64,000 nt of DNA, taken from Siphonodentalium dalli. Lineage: Eukaryota; Mollusca; Scaphopoda; Gadilida; Siphonodentaliidae. Shown in pieces: positions 1 through 9,551 of this stretch (position 1 is its first letter; every line of letters begins with the position of its first letter). Location of the stretch: assembly GCA_032622095.1 (NCBI GenBank), contig CP136064.1, positions 188,033,794 through 188,097,793 of the forward strand. Direction: 5' to 3'. The notes below the pieces were generated by a model. The model saw only the letters and a program-made list of their open reading frames with translations. It made no database searches and was not told where the DNA came from. The position numbers and the translations under genes are program-made.

Positions 1-469
1 CACATAAATTGACATTTTTTATAATTTCAAGTAGATCTGTCTTAGTTATTGTACATTTTATTTTGGATCCCGGAAGCTGTTTCCCTTTATTGTCAGTAAA
101 ACGACCGCCGAATGAAAAGTCACAAACCCTGCAACTATTCATAGAATCGGCTTCACAGGGTTGAAGCGGCCATGACAGCACTGGCACGTGACCATGTTTA
201 CACCAGTCCTGTCAATCACAACTAATTTCAGATTTATATTTAGCGCGGTGTGACGTAATTTGGGGGAAGCCCGCAACCGTTCAGAAATGAAAAGTTGATG
301 GAAATGCAATAGACTCAGTATATATCAGTATGAATCTGAGTCTATGTTTACATAGACTGGATCATGCCATGAATCTCTACTCTGGCTAATGCCTGTAGAT
401 TTTATTATAGTGGTGGGAATTACTGGAATATGATCTCTAACACAGTCTATGAGACTATGGCCCATGATA
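1..469. other. No gene seen; probable intron of the minus-strand SRSF1-like gene
   Basis: AT-rich DNA with no convincing reading frame. A small inverted repeat, AGACTCAG at 311-318 and CTGAGTCT at 336-343, could form a short hairpin. The segment lies downstream of the donor site of the minus-strand SRSF1-like exon 1 at 2279, so it is most simply intronic for that gene. Confidence 0.5.
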
Positions 470-978
470 CTATGGGCATTACTAGCCAGAGAAGAGACTC
501 ATGCAGTCCTTCGATTTTGAGGCGCGCAATTGCGCTTGCGCGCCTTGGCGCACGCGGATCTAAAAACCCGCGAGTTATTAAATGCGCACGCCGAAAATTT
601 TAAATGCGCGCGTCGGAATTTGCAGCCAGTGAACGAGATTTTAACAAACAGCACATCAATGGTTAAACGCCGACAAAACTATTCACCGTGTATCTTTCTC
701 AGCAGCGATGACGTTGATTACGAACATGATAACAAAGATCAAAGCGGCCGCCGGCGTCTTTCTCACTCAATGATTGGGATGACACCTCGTCACAACTGCT
801 GCACGTGCGAGTTCCCGCAAAAAACTGTGTCAATTCTTTGGCGGCCTCGTTTGATGTTTCGGCATGCGGGATTCCCCGATTCATTTGAATACTATTGCCA
901 TAGATTAGGGTTTAAGTTTAACAATACTTCGAAGCTATACTTCGAAGCCAGTATCTCTCGACTCGGAGAAAGCGAAAA

Positions 979-1158
979 ATGGACATTGGAGCCTCCGAAA
1001 TACCGACTCTATCAAAACGAAAGAGAGCCCCGGTTGATTCGTCGGATTCCGGTGAATCGGATTGCGGTAACCATTCCACTTCCGAGTTTGAAGTTTTAAG
1101 CGACTGTGAGTCTGATGAGCATGCGCTCTCAGACGCGGAAGTGGACTCATTACCGTGA
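979..1158 (+). CDS. Small acidic Ser/Asp/Glu-rich ORF, possible transposase N-terminal remnant
   Basis: A 59-codon frame runs from ATG at 979 to TGA at 1156. It starts with a short neutral stretch, then a basic patch (SKRKRAP) that resembles a nuclear localisation signal, then a dense run of Ser, Asp and Glu (for example SDSGESD and DCESDEHALSDAEVDS). This composition is unlike random translation of AT-rich DNA. Basic-then-acidic N-termini are common in piggyBac-type and other domesticated transposases, but no catalytic region follows in any frame. It could be an orphaned first exon of a mobile element or a chance frame. The family is not recognised. Confidence 0.25.
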   Translation: MDIGASEIPTLSKRKRAPVDSSDSGESDCGNHSTSEFEVLSDCESDEHALSDAEVDSLP

Positions 1159-1288
1159 TTAGATTCACCTGGATTGCCGGATAATCGGATTTAATATTGT
1201 GGACTAGATATTGTACTACAATCTAAACATATGTTTTTATTTCTGTTTTTCACTTTATGTTGCGCACAGGCACACTTGGAATTATACG

Positions 1289-1785
1289 CAGGCCTGGAAA
1301 TCTGAGGAGGGCTATTCGATAGCCCTCCTACAGCCCTCGCAACATTGACTCAAGGAGGGCTATTTTCAGCCCCCCTAAAGCCGGTCAAATCTTGCCAACA
1401 TGAAATTCATTTTGTGAAACTAACCAGTTAGGACATATAACAAAAACTTTCTCCTAATCTCTGACATCGTCTGGTATGTTCTCAACAACAAAGAACCAAA
1501 CTGTATTCAATGCCACCAGAAATATCCACTCGATTCCACTGGACAGATAACATGAATTCAATAGAAGAGGGGAGTTAAGTCTAGGTGGGCTAATAATAGC
1601 CCATCTAAGGCAACCCAAGAGGGATATTAATTTTCAGCCCTCTTGAAATTATCAAACCGCCAGGCCTGAGTATTAACATAGGTAAAATATCAAAACTGTA
1701 AATGTTGAGGAGGGCTGTAGCCCTCCTAGGCAAATCTAGGAGGGCTATTAATAGCCCTCCTGGATTTTCTAGATCGCCAGCCCTG
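1289..1785. mobile_element. MITE with CAGG(C/G)CTGG ends and internal AGGAGGGCTAT hairpins
   Basis: The left end reads CAGGCCTGGAAATCT and the reverse complement of the right end reads CAGGGCTGGCGATCT, giving imperfect terminal inverted repeats. The sequence TATACG occurs directly outside both ends (1283-1288 and 1786-1791), so a 6-bp target duplication is likely. The interior holds several hairpins built on AGGAGGGCTAT facing ATAGCCCTCCT, near 1302-1331, 1357-1376, 1707-1730 and 1736-1762, and a second CCAGGCCTG word near 1663. The ends look hAT-like, but hAT elements normally duplicate 8 bp, so the class is uncertain. No coding capacity. Confidence 0.6.
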
Positions 1786-1983
1786 TATACGTGTGTATCA
1801 TTATACTTGTGTTTGTCTTTATTCAGTAATCATTTCATCCATGTTAATTTGAATTGTGCTCCCTCAAAAAAGGCGCGCGCAAATTCCAAAATCTCCGAGC
1901 GATATATCGCGCACCTACGTTTTCCAAATTCGAAGGACTGCTCATGGCATGATCTAGCAGACCAGTAATAGCCATGCCAAAAA

Positions 1984-2278
1984 AAGTGAATGTTTTCTAA
2001 ATAATTAGTGTGTCTAAATGGTTTTACTGATATGACTCAGGTGATGTTTGTTATTGACACTGATGTTTGTTTTGAGCATGACTGTAGTGTATAGACTATA
2101 GTCTAGTTCTTTCAAATATATGTTATGTAGACACGAAATGTAAATTAGTGATGAATCAAGGTTATGGCATAGCTTCAGGTGGATCATAAGGAAACACATC
2201 TTCATTCTAGGTTTCATTTTCTCCTCGTAAAACTCTGTGAAGTGAGAAAAAGTATTTAGGTCACAATTTGATGTTTAC
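1984..2278 (-). other. 5' part of intron 1 of the minus-strand SRSF1-like gene
   Basis: The segment follows the donor GTAAAC (reverse strand, 2278 downward) of the SRSF1-like exon. AT-rich, with no reading frame or repeat that I recognise. Confidence 0.6.
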
Positions 2279-2436
2279 CTCGGATCTTCGTACTCGACAA
2301 ATGCAAATGGTGGGCCGCGTTTTGTTTTCAAATCGATGAATTTTATGGGACCAAATTTCCCAAATAAATCTTCAATGTCACGAGCTCGAACATCGGGTGG
2401 GAGGTTCCCAACGTATACTCTGCAATCGGCAGCCAT
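2279..2436 (-). CDS. SRSF1 (SF2/ASF)-like splicing factor, exon 1 (first RRM, partial gene)
   Basis: The minus-strand frame starts at ATG (2436-2434) and encodes 52 residues plus two bases. It begins [20 protein letters not shown] and ends in FAFVEYEDP. It carries the RNP2 motif (VYVGNL) and RNP1-type motif (PPFAFVEY) of the first RRM of SRSF1, the nuclear SR protein that binds exonic enhancers and promotes 5' splice-site choice. A donor (AG|GTAAAC) cuts the Arg codon after its second base, at the same position and phase as in the plus-strand paralog at 29473. The remaining exons lie left of the window. Protein and DNA are clearly similar to the paralog but not identical, so this is an older duplicate. 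Whether it still makes a full protein cannot be seen here. Confidence 0.85.
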
Positions 2437-2600
2437 TCTTTTATGGTTAACTTTATTTAAGAGCCGACACGATATATTGTGACGAAGGACAATGCGCGTG
2501 TCGCCGTGAAAGTGCGCGTCACTTGTGTGTGGCCCAGTCAAAAGTGGGGTCACTTCCGGTATCCGTAACGTCATAAACGTACTCAGTTACGAAAGTCCGA
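2437..2600 (-). promoter_or_regulatory. Putative proximal promoter / 5'UTR of the minus-strand SRSF1-like gene
   Basis: Upstream of the minus-strand ATG, the reverse strand has ACCGGAAGTG (2560-2551), a textbook ETS/GABP site. Next to it is ATGACGTT (2574-2567), a CRE/ATF-like site. This 115-140 bp spacing and GC-richer context fit a TATA-less housekeeping promoter. The motifs are seen; their function is inference. Confidence 0.4.
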
Positions 2601-3245
2601 TATTAAAGTAAATTGTACCGTCAATGTTTCGTACCAGCGATATGTTTGGGCGGAAATTGTTTTTTGTTTGTTACCGATGAGGGGGGGGGGGGGTCATCCA
2701 CTTTTTTCCATACAGTAGGCCGTGGTGGGTGGGTGGTTCAGCTGCGAAAAAGTAACTTTTTTCCTGAGTGGTCGCAATTTTTTCCTCTTACAACATTTCT
2801 GCATTATAATTGCCTCAAAGTGTTCAGCATCATTGTTAAAGGGACACTTTGATTATTGCGACATAACCAAGATGCGGGCCCCGTTGGTTCAGAGTGCCCG
2901 GATGAAGATAATTAATCGAGTGTGCTTCTTGCAGTACGAGCTAACTGCATGGCATCCTAATAGCTATAGCCTGATACCGGAGTACGATGCGTATACATGT
3001 CTCTTTGGAAAGCAGACGAAATTCCTAAACGATGTACATCTGTTAGGAATTTCGTCGGCTTTTCAAAGAGACAGGCTATTTGGCCATGCGTTTGTCACAA
3101 CAGACCTGTTTCTTGCGTGCATGCATAATTCGTGTTTTATTGATAGTAATGATGAAAAGAGTAATGGCTTGTATTAATCGAATAATATAAATGAAGTTAG
3201 TTTGCCGCATCGTAATCAGGATGGACTTTAATTTACCTATAGCTA
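2601..3245. other. Spacer with G-run and a long hairpin
   Basis: Contains a poly-G run near 2681-2693. No gene seen apart from the hairpin described separately at 2999-3072. Confidence 0.5.
2999..3072. repeat. 74-bp imperfect hairpin (pre-miRNA-like or MITE remnant)
   Basis: Arm GTCTCTTTGGAAAGCAGACG continuing into AAATTCCTAA pairs with TTAGGAATTTCGTCGGCTTT continuing into TCAAAGAGAC. The stem is about 30 bp with few mismatches and the loop about 14 nt. The size and near-perfect pairing are compatible with a miRNA-type precursor or with the core of a tiny foldback element. No expression evidence is available. Confidence 0.45.
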
Positions 3246-3251
3246 CGGACT

Positions 3252-4411
3252 TATGGCAAGCCGTTTTCACATTTTTGATTGATTTGAACTTAAGTCCAAT
3301 TATTTGGACTTAAGTCCAAATAATTGGATTTAAGTCCAAATGAATTGGACTTAAGTCCAAATGAATTGGACTTAAGTCCAATTAGCGAATTGATTTGGAC
3401 TTAAGTCCAAATGAATTGGACTTAAGTCCAATTATTTGGACTTAAGTCCAATTATTTGGACTTAAGTCCAATTAGTGAATTGATTTGGACTTAAGTCCAA
3501 TTAGTGAATTGATTTGGACTTAAGTCCAATTCATTTGGACTTAAGTCCAATTCATCTGGTTTGAAACGATAGTCCCCTTCTTTGTAATGGTATATTCCTG
3601 CAAGTTTTGATTGACAGTCAAACTCCGTACTAACCAGGGCATTCCTGACTCCAAGACTAACTCCGTACGTCCCCTTTGCCACGTGGCTTGTTTTCGGCAT
3701 GCCGAGATTGAAAATGTTTCGAATCCGAATTGGCATCTTAATAAATGCTAAGTGCATGCATGAATGAAGTAAAATTAATTCACGACTTGATTCAATTGTT
3801 ATTTGACAGCATGTAGTGTAGGCTACACGCAGTTTCGTTTATTGCATTTACTAAGTGTCTTATTTGTATAATTTGCTCTGTTTTCAAAGTCAATGTAATA
3901 AGAGTGTACTCGAAAGTCGAATTATGCCAAAACAATAGATTAGAGTGACTCCCATTCTATTGCTATTGTAATGACTGCGTGAAGCACAGCCTCGGTTAAC
4001 TTTGTCAATCTATTCTACAGAGACTTCTTTGCATCAATTAGCTTGGTCAGAAGGAAATTGCAAAAATAATTTACATTAAAATGTAAACGGCCATTTTCCC
4101 ACAACTCCGCCCTATGAGCAAAACCAGACCTGCTTAATATCTGATGGGGGTGTTTCTTATACAGATGAATTGGACTTAAGTCCAAATGAATTGTACTTAA
4201 GTCCAAATACCACATAATTGTTAATTCGGCGAGGAATTGGACTTAAGTCCAAATAGATGAAAATATCGGTATTTGGACTTAAGTGTAATTCATTTGGACT
4301 TAAGTACAATTCCTCGCCGAATTCACAATTATGTGGTATTTGGACTTAAGTACAATTCGCTATTTGGACTTAAGTTCAAATCAATCGAAAATGTGAAAAC
4401 GGCTTGCCATA
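3252..4411. mobile_element. TIR element packed with TTGGACTTAAGTCCAA palindromes
   Basis: The ends are inverted repeats of about 48 bp with a single mismatch, starting TATGGCAAGCCGTTTTCACA. The sequence CGGACT lies immediately outside both ends (3246-3251 and 4412-4417), giving a perfect 6-bp target duplication. Inside are two clusters of the 16-bp perfect palindrome TTGGACTTAAGTCCAA or close variants: about 12 units at 3284-3555 and about 7 at 4163-4380. The units are joined by short AT-rich linkers such as ATGA, TTAGTGAATTGA and TT. The right cluster also has a larger inverted pair around TACCACATAATTGTTAATTC (about 4207-4232 against 4316-4340). The roughly 600-bp centre (3556-4160) has no gene. 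It is a non-autonomous DNA element; no family was recognised. Confidence 0.8.
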
Positions 4412-4417
4412 CGGACT

Positions 4418-4717
4418 GTTCATTCTTGAAAGTGCAGCCTATACTCGTATAGTAAAACTCGAAATTATGCTTTCAAGATTCATATCAAGGCGACGTCCAG
4501 TCGCGGGATGTTGGTCAGTTTCTGTGCCGAGGCTAGGGACGTACACTTGCGATGGCGGGGTTGTTGACGGCGTGTCACGCGTGCAAATATATACATGTAG
4601 TGACATTAGCACTAACCTTTACTAAAAATAAATTGAGTTCGTGTGTCTGTCCGGAAAAAGGCGACAAAACGACTCAACCCCTCTGAAAATGTGGACATAG
4701 GGTCATATCATGCACTT
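4418..4717. other. No feature seen
   Basis: Short open frames only, none with recognisable protein character; no repeat noticed. Confidence 0.4.
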
Positions 4718-6690
4718 AACCCGGGGATTAAGGGCGCTAATAATGTTTATGACTTTGGCTATATATAGGCGATCAAACGGAGTGGCAGATCGGCAGATTA
4801 AAAAAAAAATCGAAATGTTTTTGAATTTGGGAATAGATTTTTACAATTTGTTTTGCTTCATCCTATTTTATGGATGTTAGTGTTGAAGACTATTATAATA
4901 TTTAAGGAAGGGGCAGTCCTGTCAACAAATTTGGTATTTGGAAAAAATTTGATTTTGAAGCCATTTTCACCAAGCTTGGTATGTTATTTCTTTAAAATGG
5001 GGAATTTGACCCTAAAAATAATATAATAAAAAAAAAAATCCCGGACCCCTGTGTCTTATATATATGTACTTTTAGTATTATGACCAATTTGTGCCAGGGG
5101 CCAGTGGTAGTACTATTCATGTGTGTTTCCGAATACGTTGTTCGAATAAATAGGATTATCATTATTTGTGGCTGAGACATGAGAAGCTGCATAATTTGAT
5201 AAATAAAACGCTATTTCAGAATGCATTTTAGCTCAAGCTGCTGAACATGAAAATTCAAGTTGAGATATTGCCAATTTTCCATGGGTTGGTATCCATCGCC
5301 AGTGGTTTCCGAACATAAGTACGTCCGTCGACAATTTCCATTGGCATAGGCTACAGGTTGTAACTTTGGTCGGATCATTATGAAATTAGGCATGACTGTT
5401 GGAATTGGTAACATATAGATTGGGAACGAGTCATTTTGTGGGCCAGTCGGCAAAAACATGCATCATATATCTCAAATTTCAATCGATATAGTATACGTGC
5501 TAGATTCCGCCATGCACCGAAAGTGTCAAAATGTGCGATATTAGCGCATGTTTCGGCGCGCCGAAAGCGACAAAACGTGCGCCGTAACGACGCACATTTT
5601 GTCGCTTTCGGCGCGTTACTAATGGCACACTTTTTGTCGCTTTCTGCGCGTCGAAACATGCGCTAATATCGCACATTTTGTCGTTTTCGGTGGCGGCATC
5701 TAGCCCGTATACTATATATAGATTTAAATTTGAGATATATGTTTCCTAATGGCGCCGAAATGATACCAATGATATTCCAACCCGGGGATTAAGGGCGCTG
5801 ATCATGTGTATAACTGTTGCTATATATAGGCGATCAAACGGACGGGCAGATCGGCAGATTTTTAAAAAATCGATAATTTTTTGGAATTTGGGAATGGATT
5901 TTTAAAACTTGTTTTGCTTTATCCCATTTTATGGATGTTAGTTTTAAAGACTATTATACTATTTAAGGAAGGGGCAGTCCTGTCAACACATTTGGTATTT
6001 TGAAAAAATTGTGATTTTGAAGCCATTTTCACCAAGCTTGGTGTTATTTCTTTAAAGTGGGGAATGTGACCTTAAAAATAATATAATAAAAAAAAAATCC
6101 GGACCCCCAGGGACCCCTGTGTCTGATATATATGTACTTTTAGTATTATGACCATTTTGTGCCAGGGACCGGTGGTTGTACTATTCATTTGTGTTTCCGA
6201 ATACGTTGTTCGAATAAATAGGATTATCATTATTTATGGCTGAGACATGAGAAGCTGCATAATTTGATATGTAAGACTCTATTTCAGCATGCATTTTAGC
6301 TCAAGCTGCTGAATATGAAAATTCAAGTTGAGATATTGCCAATTTGCCATGGTTTGGTATACCCATCGCCAATCACTGTGGTTTGCGAACATAAGTACGT
6401 CCGTCGACAATTTCCATTGGCATAGGCTACAGGTTGTAACTTTGGTCGGATCATTGTGAAATTTGCCATGACTGTTGACATTGGTAACATGTAGATTGGG
6501 AACGAGTCATTTTGTGGGCCAGTCGGCAAAAACATGCATCATATATCTCAAATTTCAATCTATATAGTATACGGTCTAGATTCCGCCATGCACCGTAACG
6601 ACGCACATTTTGTCGCTTTCGGCGCGTTACTAATGGCACACTTTTTGTCGCTTTCGGCGCGCACCGAAAGCGCCATTAGGAAGTGGCCAT
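4718..6690. repeat. About 1.06 kb direct tandem duplication (two diverged copies)
   Basis: Copy 1 starts at about 4718 and copy 2 at about 5779, both with AACCCGGGGATTAAGGGCGC. They share long stretches, including the words GCGATCAAACGGA, GGAAGGGGCAGTCCTGTCAA and the hairpin-headed repeat near 5228-5290 and 6298-6360. The copies differ by scattered substitutions and small indels. Copy 2 is shorter because much of the foldback MITE present in copy 1 (5464-5741) is missing. Each copy contains the 5' part of the family seen again at 45991 and 52069 (TAGCTCAAG hairpin, then ATTGCCA, then CAATTTCCATTGGCATAGG). No gene. Confidence 0.8.
5464..5741. mobile_element. Foldback MITE with GC-rich arms
   Basis: The left arm begins CATATATCTCAAATTTCAAT and the right arm ends in its approximate reverse complement. 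Almost the whole 278 bp can fold on itself, through arms rich in CGAAAGCGACAAAA, TTTCGGCGCG and GCGATATTAGCGCATG. It interrupts the dispersed repeat that continues on both sides. A reduced copy, lacking part of the arms, sits in the second duplicate at about 6538-6680. Confidence 0.65.
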
Positions 6691-8147
6691 AATAGTATTC
6701 CATACAATTGATATTCTAATGCAATTATTATGCTGATCGCCTCATCATTCTTTGTGTCTGGCGAATTACAATTCATGCTAATGGCAGACATTTGTATATG
6801 GCGCTATCACAACGATCATGACATTTGGAACTTATTCCCTTCCCTATACCGGTATATATATTCCTTATTTTAAAAAATGTCGCGTTCGGCTGACTTGACG
6901 GCATGGGTGTGTGGCCCGCCCCAAATACCACATAGAAACACCCCGACCTCCACCCATCACCCCCCCCCCCCCCCCCCGGGTGGTACCACCCGATGGGTGA
7001 AAATTGGGTATGGACCATTTTCGAGAATGGTAAGGATTTCGACCGATTTAACGGAATGTGTGGGTGGCCCGCCCTAAATACCACCTAACAACACTCCGAG
7101 CCACCAAGTATCACCCCCGGGTGGTAGGCCTACCTCCCAACCCAAAACATATAATAGCTTACTAGAGACTGGGACTCATATAATATATAATAATATATTA
7201 GTCCCAGCTACATGTAGGTAGAAATGGGAACAGTAGACATCCTGAGATACAAACAATATATATTATTGATTGTTTGATTTTCCAACCAGTATTTAGTGGG
7301 GGAATGTGTTGTTTTTAGACCAACAGCAGTATATTCTTCTACTTTTGGTCCAAAGTTTGGTCGGAATGGCTATCGGTTGAACAATTTAGGTTTAGAGGGT
7401 GTCAGGTTGGACATTTCAATTGGAAATGTTTGAGGTACCATTTGGAAAATTCAACTGGGGGGGGGGGGGGGGTGCAAAGTAGTATTTCGAGAACATTTGA
7501 CTTTGGTCTGGTTCAAGGTACGTACATTTGAAAATGTCAAGGTGGACAAACCCAAGTTTCCCAACCACCCACCAATGGGGACCATCTATATGTAGCCACC
7601 TCCCCGGTTATAAGGTATAAGACACATTGGCTACATGGATGCGACTAGAGATCTCCATTGTGGGGGGGGGGGTCTCCAACGATAACTTACTATTATTATC
7701 ACAGCTCTCAGTTAGTGGCCAAGACATAAATGCTATTCTCTCCAGTCAATTATTTACCAGATCGACATACTTCTAAGTTAGGAATGAAATAGACAAGACA
7801 AGAGAAAAATGTAATCCTGTCCATTTTGGTCAATACATGTAGGCGATCACTACCATAAATATGGTAATATAATTTTTGGCCTCAAGGCGACATATCATAT
7901 TTCTGAATGCCATGCTACATGTAACTAAATATGAAATGTTCCAGATACCATAAAATCTCTTACAGGTACCGGTACTTAATCCGATCAGAGGGTCCCCATA
8001 TAATCACATTCCAACAACAATTTTTTTTTAAATGACGCTTCAGTTATCAGAATCTAATAATTGCCCAAAAATAATGAAAATCACCATCAACTATAGTATA
8101 AAATTGCACAAAACCTGTTATTTATCAATATTTTGTTCAACGAAATT
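6691..8147. other. Intergenic/intronic sequence with C/G runs and an imperfect duplication
   Basis: Holds a poly-C run (about 6959-6977) and poly-G runs near 7448-7462 and 7662-7671. An imperfect tandem pair built on GGCCCGCC(C)AAATACCAC starts at about 6910 and about 7068. No gene. Confidence 0.5.
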
Positions 8148-8353
8148 TTACCGGTTTGTCAAATTCTGACACAAAAAGCCACTTGATTTTAGAGTTATCC
8201 ATCTTTGCCCGCAATTTGGTCAATGAAATTCTTCTCGATGGCTTTCTATTTTGCCGGTTTGTCAAATATCTGACAAAAAAGCCACTTGATTTTAGAGTTA
8301 TCCATCTTTGCCCGCAATTTGGTCAATGAAATTCTTCTCGTTGACTGTCTATT
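8148..8353. repeat. Two-copy 103-bp tandem repeat
   Basis: The block from CCGGTTTGTCAAAT to the AAATTCTTCTCG(A/T)TG word is present twice with a 103-bp period (CCGGTTTGTC at 8151 and 8254). Differences between copies are few, so the duplication is recent. Confidence 0.75.
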
Positions 8354-9551
8354 GGGTCACAGAAAAATTAAAATAATAGATTTAAAACATCGATATCTGA
8401 TCACTCTGAGCTGTAGTGGGTGGGTTCCTCGACTCGAATCAAATATTTTTTACCCCCGAAGTCAAGGAAATAGTAATTTGCGACCGTTAATTCGGATTGA
8501 GTACCTTTAAGATCTAACAGCAACCATATCTCAACCACACTACAATCTGGTACTAATATATGTTATACATGTATTAGTCCCAGCTACAATCAGTGAACCT
8601 GATGAATAATTTTAACAGCATCTGAAAATGAAAGAAACATCCCACACCTTGTCTACGATATAATGAAAGCCATAATTGTAAATCAATCAGCTCTGCGTGT
8701 ACCGGTATAGTGTATACATGTATATGTACACATATTGGACCCACATGAATTGCTATATTCTCCATATTAATTTAAAACGAGCGCACCACTTTAACAAACT
8801 CATTATTGAGTATTATATCAATAGCGATGTGTTTGTTAAAGTAGCATGGTCATTTTAAATTTATACTCCTTTTAACATCAGTAGGCCTACACAATCATTC
8901 GTTGCATAACTTTCATTAAAATTTCCTAGTACTGAATATAAACAGTACTGGTACAATAACACTAGCAGTACTTATCTTTTTAATTTGTTCTGATACATCA
9001 GGTACTTATAATAAGATGATAGTTCATTCAGACAACATCCTCTAAGTTGCCTAATAATAGAGACAAACTAATAATAGTGATGGTGGGATTTTTTTAGCTA
9101 AAATTAATAATAATAACCACAGCAATTTCACTCTATGTCTCTTAGTGATCTGATCATGGGAAGTGTTCTCCAAATATAATAACAGTGTTGACACTATCAT
9201 ATTATTGACACTATTATTGTACATGAGAGTACCGTTACTAGTACATGTAGATGCTAATATGAGTAGGTCATTAACAAGTCTGGCTCTTCTTGAATTCAAC
9301 TATCATAGTGATATTCAACTACATGTATTATAGCTTAATTGTACTACCATACACAATGTATATGGTACGGTATATACGTAAACTCCAGGTTTTCTGTTTT
9401 TACTAAAACTTCATGGAATCATCTCACTTTGTAATGCACAACCACATTAAAATGTACATGTATATAACACTATAATTTTAACAGAGCAAATGAGAAGGCA
9501 TCAGATTCCAATATAAAAATAATTCTACAGCTTATTGCAGGAGACCTGTTT
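8354..9551. other. AT-rich stretch, nothing recognised
   Basis: AT-rich with many TACATGTA-type words. No convincing coding, RNA or repeat structure seen. Confidence 0.4.

Larger units (their letters stand above)
470..1983. mobile_element. Possible decayed inverted-repeat element
   Basis: The left part (about 470-525) and the reverse complement of the right part (about 1915-1983) share words in the same order: a GGC..ATTACT block, then CATG(AG)CAGTCCTTCGA, then a GC-rich stretch with GCGCG. This suggests degenerate terminal inverted repeats about 1.5 kb apart. Exact ends and a target duplication could not be fixed. A short acidic reading frame (979-1158) and a younger MITE (1289-1785) lie inside. 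The element class is unknown. Confidence is low because the arm match is patchy. Confidence 0.3.

Noticed and set aside
530-1099. 189-codon plus-strand frame
   Set aside because: Arg/Cys-rich translation of GC-rich patches without domain character; the different-frame 979-1158 reading is more protein-like.
3284-3555. Could the regular 16-bp repeats be a CRISPR array?
   Set aside because: Eukaryotic context, palindromic units with 2-14 bp linkers, no spacers of even length and no cas genes.
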